Positions 1 through 5,283 of a DNA stretch of 5,426 bases are shown here, in pieces. The DNA lies in assembly GCA_964424125.1 (NCBI GenBank), contig CAYRHS010000189.1, positions 1 through 5,426 of the forward strand, given 5' to 3'. This stretch comes from CAYRHS01 sp964424125. GTDB taxonomy: Bacteria > Actinomycetota > Acidimicrobiia > IMCC26256 > JAOSJL01. Numbering within the stretch: the first letter of the stretch is position 1; each line of letters begins with the position of its first letter. The notes beneath the pieces are model-generated. The model was not told the origin of the DNA. It ran no database searches and was given only the letters and a program-made list of their open reading frames with translations. The translations under genes were made by a program, and so were the position numbers.

Positions 1-247
1 GAGCCTGCGCGAGCACTACGCACTCACGCTCCGGTGCTGGGTCCGCAACCTCACCGAACGATGGGACGATGCCGTCGCCGAGGCTGGCGTCGGCCGCGCT
101 CGAGTCTGGCTGCTCTACATGGCCGCCTCTGCCCTGAACTTCGAGGGCAACCGCACGCAGGTGCACCAGGCGCTCGCGACCCGCACCACCGCCGACGGCA
201 CCTCGGGGCTCCCGCTCCGACCCGATTTCCGGCTCGAGCAGACCTGA
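1..247 (+). CDS. cfa: Cyclopropane-fatty-acyl-phospholipid synthase, C-terminal fragment
   Basis: Only the last 81 residues are in the window, read in the frame that starts at base 2 and ends with TGA at 245-247. This enzyme class uses S-adenosylmethionine to add a methylene or methyl group to the double bond of unsaturated acyl chains in membrane phospholipids. The visible part carries the family's C-terminal pattern: HYALTLRCWVRNL near the window edge, a stretch starting ERWDDAV, then RVWLLYMAASALNFEGNR and a closing TQVHQALA. The SAM-binding domain and active site lie upstream, outside the window. The gene converges on the membrane-protein gene at 257-709, with only nine bases between the stop codons. 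Assignment to the CFA/mycolic-acid methyltransferase-like family is firm. Whether the product is a cyclopropane or a methyl-branched fatty acid cannot be told from this fragment. Confidence 0.9.
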   Translation, partial: SLREHYALTLRCWVRNLTERWDDAVAEAGVGRARVWLLYMAASALNFEGNRTQVHQALATRTTADGTSGLPLRPDFRLEQT

Positions 248-260
248 GCGCGTCGCTCAG
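244..260. terminator. Perfect 7-bp hairpin spanning both convergent stop codons
   Basis: CTGAGCG (244-250) and CGCTCAG (254-260) form a perfect 7-bp stem around a CGT loop. The left arm contains the TGA stop of the synthase on the plus strand. The right arm contains the TGA stop of the membrane-protein gene on the minus strand. No T-tract follows on either side, so a bidirectional terminator or 3'-end stabiliser is an inference from position and symmetry. Confidence 0.5.
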
Positions 261-709
261 GCGCCGGCGCTCTGCTCGAGCAGCTCTTCGTCCAGCGCCA
301 TCTCCTCGGCCGCGGCCTCGTCGGCGAGCTGCTGCGACAGCTTCAGCTCGAGCGCCGCGAGTGCGAGTGCACCCGGGATCAGCGTCAGGCGCGTCCGACG
401 CGGCACCCCGCGTCCGAGGAGCGTGACGAGCGCGTCCCCGGCATCGGTCACCGCGCTCATCCCCAGCCAGTGCTCCGGGTTGCTGCGATCCTTCACGGCC
501 AGCACGGTGCCCACACCGAGGATGAAGTCGCGCAGCCCGGTCGTGCGCGCGAAGAGCTTGGCGCCGGGCTTCCGTGCGTGATCTCCCATCCAGAGGCGGC
601 CGAGGAGCCCCGGCGCGATCACGAGCCCGAGGCCCAGGCCGAGGCGAATGCGAGAGAGCACGAGTGCGACCTGACGGGCATCGACACGATCGGGATCCAT
701 GACCGTCAT
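257..709 (-). CDS. Small multi-pass membrane protein of unknown function
   Basis: The product is 150 residues and I cannot name its function. Hydrophobic stretches lie near residues 22-38 (rich in Gly and Leu), 60-72, 84-98 and 107-122, so it is probably an integral membrane protein with three or four helices. A conserved-looking motif, ARTTGLRDFILGVG, sits at about 54-67, resembling small actinobacterial DUF4267-like membrane proteins, though that family link is tentative. The C-terminal tail (about 128-150) is strongly acidic and probably soluble. I chose the ATG at 707-709 because it overlaps the TGA of the upstream gene as ATGA, the classic arrangement for translational coupling. A longer frame opening at 769 would lie deep inside the upstream gene. 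The gene is the second of a two-gene minus-strand operon. Confidence 0.75.
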   Translation of the reverse strand: MTVMDPDRVDARQVALVLSRIRLGLGLGLVIAPGLLGRLWMGDHARKPGAKLFARTTGLRDFILGVGTVLAVKDRSNPEHWLGMSAVTDAGDALVTLLGRGVPRRTRLTLIPGALALAALELKLSQQLADEAAAEEMALDEELLEQSAGA

Positions 710-1683
710 CGTGCCATCTTCGGCCGGAGTGGCGCGTCCGAGGTCGGTGGCTGGAGCCACTCCGCCCAACCCGTCCCGACCGCCTCGCTGGTGGGGTCGG
801 TGAACCGGCAGAGCGCGCGCAGGTAGCGCGCGAGGCGCCCGTCCGGGGACCGGACGGGAATCGGGGCCACGTGCAGGACTTCCACGTCGACCTCGCCCCC
901 GCCATCAGCGCCGCCGAAGCTGTGACGCGCCGCGGTCGGGAACGCGCGCCCGTCGAGGTGCGTCTCGACGTGGAAGTCGCGGATTCGGACCGGGTCCCTT
1001 CGGTCGCTCCAACGGTACCCCGCGGTGAAGGCCCCGCCTCCGACGTCGAGGAGCGTCAGGGCGCGGTTGCTCCCCAAGCGGTAGGCAGCCCAGTGCCAGG
1101 ACGTCGCCCACCAGTCCCGCGGGCCCCAGGAATGGTCGCGCTCCCCACGCCCGACGAGGCGCAGACGCCGATCGCCGACCGCGAGCTCGCCGTGCAAGGT
1201 CCCTGGATGCTCGTAGTGCCGGACGCTCCCGTCGTCGGTCGCGATCAGGTCGGCGGGCGGCGCGTCCGCTTCCCACTCGAGGTCGAGGCCGACGGGCAAC
1301 CGCTCGCCCCGTTCGTCACCCAACGCGTCGAGCGGGTCGTCGAGACGGACCCCGAAGGCTTCGAGGCCGATCCCCCAGTGCTCGAAGGGTGCCTCGCAGG
1401 TGAGCTCGGCCCAGAGACCGCCGGCGCGGACCTCGAGCGCTCGCCCCTGGGGGATCGCGACGTCGTGATCACGCACGACAACCAGCCCGAGCTCGTCGCC
1501 GACCAGCGCCGCCCAGAACCACGCGGTGCGCTGGCCGGGGTAGAAGGCGAGCTGCACAAAGCCCCCGAGCGCGGACGGCCGATCGGGGTCGCCGACGAAG
1601 TCGAAGTGCCAGGACTCGGCCCACCACGGCTCGGGGCCCGGATCGTGTCGGCGTTCGTCGGCCGCGCGGTGCTCGGTCGTCAT
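706..1683 (-). CDS. Conserved protein of unknown function with RDHSWGPRDWW signature
   Basis: The product is 325 residues, with no signal peptide or membrane segment, so it is probably cytoplasmic. Residues 19-72 contain a tryptophan-rich segment (PWWAESWHFDF near the start, then AWFWAALVG). Residues 181-192 read ERDHSWGPRDWW, followed by SWHWAAYRL. An RDHSWG core within a beta-rich, Trp-rich protein is typical of actinobacterial proteins annotated as DUF7064/DUF7065-like or distantly related to CrtC-type carotenoid hydratases and lipocalin-like folds. I recognise the pattern but cannot assign a reaction. The ATG at 1681-1683 was chosen because the frame runs open to 2076 only through the intergenic control region, and the extra 131 residues look non-coding. 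A purine-rich GAGGACGAG lies rather far upstream (about 13 bases). The gene overlaps the next by ATGA and follows a perfect palindrome at 1721-1740, suggesting repressor control of both genes. Confidence 0.8.
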   Translation of the reverse strand: MTTEHRAADERRHDPGPEPWWAESWHFDFVGDPDRPSALGGFVQLAFYPGQRTAWFWAALVGDELGLVVVRDHDVAIPQGRALEVRAGGLWAELTCEAPFEHWGIGLEAFGVRLDDPLDALGDERGERLPVGLDLEWEADAPPADLIATDDGSVRHYEHPGTLHGELAVGDRRLRLVGRGERDHSWGPRDWWATSWHWAAYRLGSNRALTLLDVGGGAFTAGYRWSDRRDPVRIRDFHVETHLDGRAFPTAARHSFGGADGGGEVDVEVLHVAPIPVRSPDGRLARYLRALCRFTDPTSEAVGTGWAEWLQPPTSDAPLRPKMAR

Positions 1684-1720
1684 CGCGGCGGGCGAGCTCG
1701 TCCTCGGAACTCGTGCATCA

Positions 1721-1740
1721 GACCGATCGTACGATCGGTC
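1721..1740. promoter_or_regulatory. Perfect 20-bp palindrome, probable TetR-family operator
   Basis: GACCGATCGTACGATCGGTC is identical to its own reverse complement over all 20 bases. Its length, dyad symmetry and ACCGATCG half-site match the usual look of TetR/AcrR-family operators in actinobacteria. It lies 37 bases upstream of the start of the 706-1683 gene. On the minus strand its centre contains TACGAT (1731 down to 1726), which fits an actinobacterial -10 box. A bound repressor would then occlude RNA polymerase. A weak TTGCCC at 1752-1747 is the only -35 candidate and is spaced at 15 bases, which is short. No regulator gene lies in the window. Confidence 0.7.
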
Positions 1741-1753
1741 ACCACGGGGCAAC

Positions 1754-1810
1754 CACGTTGGGTGTCTTACTACCGCTCTACGCGCGCGATGGCCGATCGC
1801 ACCCAACGTG
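1754..1810. repeat. Widely spaced 11-bp perfect inverted repeat
   Basis: CACGTTGGGTG (1754-1764) and CACCCAACGTG (1800-1810) are exact reverse complements, separated by 35 bases. The arms lie between the divergent genes, beyond the 20-bp palindrome. They could be paired sites for one regulator with centres 46 bases apart, or a long-loop stem if transcribed. The symmetry is certain and the role is unknown. Confidence 0.6.
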
Positions 1811-1886
1811 CGGGCGCATCGGGCACCGAGCCGCCTGGGTTGCCCGGAAAGCCGCATGAAGGTGGGAGAATAGGCCCAAAGGACTA

Positions 1887-1915
1887 TTGCAACGAGATGC
1901 CACTCTCCGTACTCT
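1887..1915 (+). promoter_or_regulatory. Candidate sigma-70-type promoter of the sortase-substrate gene
   Basis: TTGCAA (1887-1892) matches four of six bases of the -35 consensus. TACTCT (1910-1915) fits the TANNNT actinobacterial -10 pattern. The spacer is exactly 17 bases, and the boxes lie in the least GC-rich part of the intergenic region. Transcription would begin near 1922, leaving a leader of about 78 bases. The call rests on pattern alone. Confidence 0.4.
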
Positions 1916-1986
1916 TTGTGAAGAGACTGTTCGGGCGAAGAGCACGTCTCAGGGCGAACCACCCGGGTTGCGCAGCCGGGCGGGCT

Positions 1987-1991
1987 GGAGG
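1987..1991 (+). promoter_or_regulatory. Strong Shine-Dalgarno deciding the start at 2000
   Basis: GGAGG lies eight bases before the ATG at 2000-2002, near-ideal spacing. It decides the start of the sortase-substrate gene upstream of the in-frame TAG. The TTG at 2159, the first start-like codon of the long open part, has no comparable site. Confidence 0.75.
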
Positions 1992-1999
1992 CACGAGTC

Positions 2000-3358
2000 A
2001 TGGACGCGAAACGCACGCCACGTCGTTTCCTGCCGCGGGCGGCCGTCGTTCTTCTCGCCGCCACGAGCCTCGTCACCTTCGGCTTGATCGCGCCCGCGGG
2101 TGCCCAGCAGCCGAACCCGAACCCCGCGGAGGCGATCGCCTAGCAGTTCGCCCAGCAGTTGGGGCAGGAGGTGACCGACGCGCAGGCGTGGCTCGAGGGC
2201 CTCGGGCCCGAGGCCGAGGCGCGGCTCAACCAGATCAAGGATCAGCTGCTCGCCGGGAACGTGGAGGGCGCCAAGGCCCAGGCCGAGGCGCTCAAGGCCG
2301 ACGCCGAATGCGCGGCGTTCGAGTGGGCGTTCAAGTTCGGCCGGGTCGACGACGCCATCAGCTACGACTTCGCCAACGGCGTCGCGAACGCCTCCATCGA
2401 CATCCCGTGTCGCCTGCGTGAGGCGGTGCCGGTTACGTTCGTCTCCTGGAACCTCCAGTTCGGTGCCCTGTGGGGAACCTCGCCGCAGGGCCGGACCGAT
2501 ATGACCGACACAGTCTGGGTCCAGGACCCGGGCACGTACACCTTCCAGGTCGATCTTCCCCGACCCACGACCAACCCCGAGGACGTGAAGGCGGCGCTGC
2601 GCCAGGTGGGTCTCGGCGTGCTCGCGGACGGTGACGTCGGCAGTCCCGGCGACCTGGTTCCCGACGAGGCGGCAGATGCCAGTGGTGGCGGCAGCCTGCT
2701 CGACGCCTTCGACATCGACGCGATCCTCGCCGCGCTGACTCCCGACCAGATCAGCGGGCTGCTCGACTTCATCTGCCCGTTCCAGGTCGACCTGGTGGCG
2801 TCCGAGGCGAGCACCGTGCCCGAGAACCTCGGCGGGCAGGGGAGCTCCAACGTCGCCGACAGCAAGGCCGTGAGCCTGCAGACGCTCATCGACGGCGGCG
2901 TGGGCCAGTTCCCCGTGAAGAACGGGAACCTGACCACGTTCGCCGATCTCGCCCCCCAGAGCGTGTCCCAGCCCTTGTCCGACACGGCGGACCGCGCCCT
3001 GGTCGACCTGCCCCCGGCCCCACCGCTCAGCGCGGCCGCGGACGAGGGTGACGGCGACACCGGCGGCGGCGGGATCAGCGACCTGCTCGGCGGCCTCGAC
3101 TTCTCGGTCCTCTGCGTCGACACCTCCCCCGCGCAGGTGGCTGGGGAACAGGCGACGCCCGAGAGCGGTGTCTCGGTGCTCGACGCCGGCGTCGGCGGTG
3201 CGGGCACGGGCACGGGCACGCTGCCCCGCACCGGCAGCGACACGACACCGGGTCTCGTGGCCACGGGCATCGGGCTCATCCTCGCCGGTTGGTTGGTCCT
3301 GGCGGCCAACGCGTTCCTCCGGGTTCGGGAGCGGACCCTCCAATCCCGGGCGCGCTAG
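2000..3358 (+). CDS. Secreted LPXTG cell-wall-anchored protein, interrupted by an in-frame amber codon
   Basis: Read through one TAG (codon 48), the gene encodes 452 codons ending at TAG 3356-3358. Residues 1-35 form a signal peptide: a basic start (RTPRR), a hydrophobic core at about 13-31 and an AGA cleavage site before QQ at 36. The RRFL stretch is twin-arginine-like but not canonical. The mature part is acidic and has four cysteines (about 104, 137, 259 and 372) that could form disulfides. A Gly/Asp-rich linker precedes a GTGTGT run and then LPRTG (408-412). A hydrophobic span (about 417-438) and a basic tail, RVRERTLQSRAR, complete a sortase signal. Such proteins are exported, cut after the threonine of LPXTG and linked to the cell envelope. 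The central domain is not recognised. Codon 48 sits in a Gln-rich context (EAIA-TAG-QFAQQ), so a single CAG-to-TAG change or a sequencing error is likely. Starting at TTG 2159 would lose the signal peptide. If the stop is real, this is a pseudogene or needs suppression. Confidence 0.75.
2141..2143 (+). other. In-frame TAG splitting the signal peptide from the mature protein
   Basis: The TAG is in frame with both the ATG at 2000 (47 codons earlier) and the 1.2-kb open frame that follows. It is the only stop between 2000 and 3356. It lies about 12 codons after the predicted signal-peptide cleavage site. One base change from CAG would restore a Gln. Confidence 0.9.
3203..3220 (+). repeat. Three tandem GGCACG hexamers in the linker before LPRTG
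   Basis: Three exact head-to-tail GGCACG copies encode a Gly-Thr run directly before the LPRTG codons (3221-3235). The tract is a flexible wall-spanning linker and could vary in copy number by slippage in whole codon pairs. It is short, so variability is only a possibility. Confidence 0.55.
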
Positions 3359-3359
3359 C

Positions 3360-3410
3360 CGAGCGACAGCGCAGATCGCTCGACGACCGACCGGCCCACG
3401 GGCCGGCCGG
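3360..3410. terminator. Tandem hairpins after the sortase-substrate gene
   Basis: The first stem, CGAGCGA (3360-3366) with TCGCTCG (3376-3382), has a nine-base loop and begins two bases after the stop codon. The second, CCGGCC (3391-3396) with GGCCGG (3401-3406), has a CACG loop. It extends past one A-C mismatch by CCG (3387-3389) with CGG (3408-3410). No T-run follows, as is common for GC-rich actinobacteria. Position between convergent genes supports a terminator role. Confidence 0.5.
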
Positions 3411-3422
3411 CTCGCGTTCGGG

Positions 3423-3454
3423 CCCGGTTGGGGCGCGTTCCCCGGTTCCCCGGG
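3423..3454. terminator. Nested hairpin just downstream of malate dehydrogenase
   Basis: CCCGG (3423-3427) pairs with CCGGG (3450-3454), enclosing GGGG (3430-3433) paired with CCCC (3440-3443). It begins six bases past the mdh stop on the minus strand. TTCCCCGG is also repeated in tandem at 3438-3453. There is no U-tract, so the terminator role is inferred from position. Confidence 0.35.
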
Positions 3455-3459
3455 TGTGC

Positions 3460-4395
3460 TCAGGTTCCGGCGAACTGGCGGACGTCGGCCTGCTTGGTCT
3501 TCACCGCGACCGCGGCCTCGTTGAGCGCGTGACGCTCCGCGTCCGTGAGCGGGAGCTCGACGATCGCCTGCACCCCGCCCCGTCCGAGCTTGGCGACCAC
3601 GCCGAGGTAGACGTCGTTGATCCCGTACTGGCCTTCCAGCCAGGCGCACGCAGGCATCTCCTCGCCCGTATCGCGGGCGACTGCCTCCACCATCTTGGCG
3701 GCCGCGCTGCTCGGTGCGTAGTACGCCGATCCCGTCTTGAGGTACGCCACGATCTCGGCACCGCCGTCGCGTGTCTTCTGGACGATCTCGTCGATGGCTG
3801 CCGGCTCGAGCAGCTCGGTCAAGGGCTTGCCGTCGACGCGAACCTGGCTGGGCACCGGGACCATCGTGTCGCCGTGGCTGCCGAGGGTCACCGCCTCGAC
3901 TGCGTTCGGCGAGACGTTCAGACGCTCGGCCACGAAGTGCTTGAAGCGCGCCGTGTCGAGCATGCCGGCCTGGCCCATGACACGCGCGTGTGGGAAACCG
4001 GAGACGAGCGACGTCAGCATCGTCATCTCGTCGAGCGGGTTCGACACTACGATGATCACTGCCTCGGGCGACCCGGCAACCAACTGCTCGGTGACCTCGC
4101 GCACGATTCCCGCGTTGACCTCGAGCAGGTCCATGCGGCTCATCCCCGGCTTTCGGGGGAGACCGGCGGTGATGACGCAGATGTCCGACCCTGCGGTCTC
4201 GCCGTACTCGTTCGTCCCGACCACGGTGGTGTCGAAACCCTCGATCGAACGGCTCTGCATCATGTCGAGCGCCAGCCCCTGCGGCTTGCCCTCGATGATG
4301 TCCACCATGACGACCTCGTCCGCGTAGCCGGCTTCGGCGATGCGCTGGACGAGCGTGGAGCCGTAGAACCCGGCGCCGACAACAGTGACCTTCAT
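3460..4395 (-). CDS. mdh: Malate dehydrogenase (LDH-like type)
   Basis: The 311-residue product has the usual length for the family. It oxidises L-malate to oxaloacetate with NAD+ in the TCA cycle, in the cytoplasm. Visible motifs in order are the Rossmann loop GAGFYG (7-12), the cofactor-ribose acidic residue in VDI (D32), ITAGLPRKPGMSR (75-87) with substrate-binding R81 and R87, and SNPLDEMT with N119. GMLDTAR supplies D147 and R150, and GSHGDTMVP supplies catalytic H174. Arg at 81, where lactate dehydrogenases carry Gln, favours malate over lactate. The ATG at 4393-4395 directly precedes the MKVTVVGAG strand, as expected, and the longer open frame upstream is non-coding. There is no strong Shine-Dalgarno. 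A TAGGTT at 4408-4403 could be a -10 box for a leaderless transcript. It lies 74 bases downstream of the J-domain gene and probably shares its operon. Confidence 0.95.
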   Translation of the reverse strand: MKVTVVGAGFYGSTLVQRIAEAGYADEVVMVDIIEGKPQGLALDMMQSRSIEGFDTTVVGTNEYGETAGSDICVITAGLPRKPGMSRMDLLEVNAGIVREVTEQLVAGSPEAVIIVVSNPLDEMTMLTSLVSGFPHARVMGQAGMLDTARFKHFVAERLNVSPNAVEAVTLGSHGDTMVPVPSQVRVDGKPLTELLEPAAIDEIVQKTRDGGAEIVAYLKTGSAYYAPSSAAAKMVEAVARDTGEEMPACAWLEGQYGINDVYLGVVAKLGRGGVQAIVELPLTDAERHALNEAAVAVKTKQADVRQFAGT

Positions 4396-4411
4396 GGTCG
4401 GAAACCTAACG

Positions 4412-4458
4412 TTTCGGCGTCGGCAACGAGGAATAGTCCCCCGCAGGCGACGCCGGAA
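4412..4458. repeat. Imperfect 11-bp stem between J-domain gene and mdh
   Basis: TTTCGGCGTCG (4412-4422) pairs with CGACGCCGGAA (4448-4458). One position is G-T when read on the plus strand, and is a mismatch in the minus-strand transcript. The loop is 25 bases. It fills most of the 74-base gap between the two genes. It could be a partial terminator, a processing site or an mRNA stabiliser that sets mdh expression apart from upstream genes. No U-tract is evident. Confidence 0.4.
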
Positions 4459-4469
4459 CGCTCCTCGGG

Positions 4470-5243
4470 TCAGCCGGCGAGGGTGCCGAGCAGCACGTGA
4501 CGGGCCTCCGAGAGCTCGGCGATGCGCTCCGCCGCTCCGGCATCGGTCGCTCCGTGGTCGGGGTGCGCCTCGCGCAGGAGACGCCGGAACCGACGCTGCA
4601 CGTCGGCGCGGGCGACCTCGACCGTGGGTCGCATGCCGAGGACCTCCATGGCCCAACGCAGCTCGGTCGGCACGCCCCGCCACGCATCCTCGCCGGCGCC
4701 ATTGGCTGCGACGCCGGCCCGGTACACACCCGGCTCGGCCGGCCGGCTGCCGGGCAGTCCGTGGAGGAGACGCCGGATCACGAGGCCATCGGGCGGACTC
4801 CATCCGTGGCGGACCACGTCACCGATCGCGTGCAGTGCCGTCGACCGCTGGGGCTGCGGCATCGCGGCCGCGGCCATGACCGCCCCGATCACCTGAGGAT
4901 CGGGCCGGCCGTGCACGTCGAGCTCGAGCAACGTGCAGCCGTGCTCGACCATCAGGCGGTGCCGTGACCGATCGAGACCGTGCACGTCGGTCTGCAAGCG
5001 GTAGCGAAGCGCGATGCGCGGTACCCCGAGGCCGTGGCGTGCCGCGCTCAGCAGCGCCGGCAGCGCCCCCTGCTGCTCGTCGTCGAGTTGGGGGGTGAAC
5101 TCGGCGGCAACGGCCCGCAGGAGCACCAGCCCGGACGCAGCCCCGTACGTGGGGAGGTAGTTGTTATCGAGTGCCACCCGCCGGGTGGGCATGTGCCGCC
5201 GGGTGTGGCGGATGTCCAGCTCGGCCAGCAGGGATGCGTTCAC
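4470..5243 (-). CDS. Protein with C-terminal J-domain (type III DnaJ-like)
   Basis: The product is 257 residues. Residues about 196-257 form a J-domain: WAMEVLGM as helix I, the basic helix II QRRFRRLLREA, the invariant HPD at 227-229, and helix III AERIAELSEARHVLL. J-domains recruit Hsp70 (DnaK) and stimulate its ATPase through HPD. The Gly/Phe and zinc-finger regions of true DnaJ are absent, so this is a specialised co-chaperone type. The first 195 residues are not recognised. They begin with a basic segment (DIRHTRRHMPTRRVAL, 10-25) and then appear mixed helical, with no signal peptide or clear membrane helix. The chosen start is GTG at 5241-5243, which lacks a good Shine-Dalgarno. ATG at 5190-5192 (residue 18) is an alternative that would cut the basic segment. 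It lies between icd and mdh on the same strand, so co-transcription is likely. Confidence 0.8.
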   Translation of the reverse strand: MNASLLAELDIRHTRRHMPTRRVALDNNYLPTYGAASGLVLLRAVAAEFTPQLDDEQQGALPALLSAARHGLGVPRIALRYRLQTDVHGLDRSRHRLMVEHGCTLLELDVHGRPDPQVIGAVMAAAAMPQPQRSTALHAIGDVVRHGWSPPDGLVIRRLLHGLPGSRPAEPGVYRAGVAANGAGEDAWRGVPTELRWAMEVLGMRPTVEVARADVQRRFRRLLREAHPDHGATDAGAAERIAELSEARHVLLGTLAG

Positions 5244-5283
5244 GATGGTCGCTGAGCGCGCGTCATGAACGCATCTTCGCGGG

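Larger units (their letters stand above)
1684..1999. other. Divergent intergenic control region, 316 bases
   Basis: No gene is supported here. The region holds the 20-bp palindrome, the spaced inverted repeat and a candidate plus-strand promoter. It also has three small hairpins: AATAG/CTATT (1869-1873 with 1884-1888), CTCTT/AAGAG (1912-1916 with 1921-1925) and CCCGG/CCGGG (1962-1966 with 1976-1980). The stretch from about 1855 to 1930 is visibly less GC-rich than the flanking genes, as expected of a promoter. Short open frames crossing it lack ribosome sites or coding character. Confidence 0.7.

Noticed and set aside
710..769. Twenty-residue N-terminal extension of the small membrane protein
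   Set aside because: The start would lie well inside the upstream gene. The ATGA overlap at 706-709 gives a better start.
51..905. Minus-strand open frame of 284 codons overlapping three genes
   Set aside because: It is Arg/Ala/Gly-rich, out of frame with both minus-strand genes and antisense to the synthase, with no domain pattern.
1861..1910. Possible riboswitch (c-di-GMP-like) from the AAAGG and GCAAC segments
   Set aside because: The pairing and conserved core of known classes could not be reconstructed. Only short hairpins are supported.
1684..2076. N-terminal extension of the RDHSWG gene to 2076
   Set aside because: It would translate the operator, inverted repeat and promoter region. 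The added residues are Arg-rich and without pattern, while ATG 1683 precedes the conserved Trp-rich start.
1887..2087. Short plus-strand frame crossing the promoter and signal-peptide region
   Set aside because: It lacks an ATG and ribosome site and runs out of frame through the signal-peptide codons.
871..2421. Long plus-strand open frame opposite the RDHSWG gene and running into the wall-protein gene
   Set aside because: It is antisense to a well-patterned gene, crosses the intergenic control region, and its translation is low-complexity Arg/Pro/Gly/Val. Such frames are expected in very GC-rich DNA.
2159..3358. TTG at 2159 as the true start of the wall protein
   Set aside because: There is no Shine-Dalgarno, and the product would lack a signal peptide while keeping a sortase signal. 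The signal peptide and GGAGG lie in the same frame upstream, separated only by the TAG.
1949..3649. Long minus-strand open frame opposite the wall-protein gene
   Set aside because: It is the mirror of a frame with signal peptide, sortase signal and strong ribosome site, and it also overlaps the 3' end of mdh in another frame. No domain is recognisable.
3289..4500. Long plus-strand open frame opposite mdh
   Set aside because: mdh is unambiguous by its catalytic motifs. This frame is its antisense shadow.
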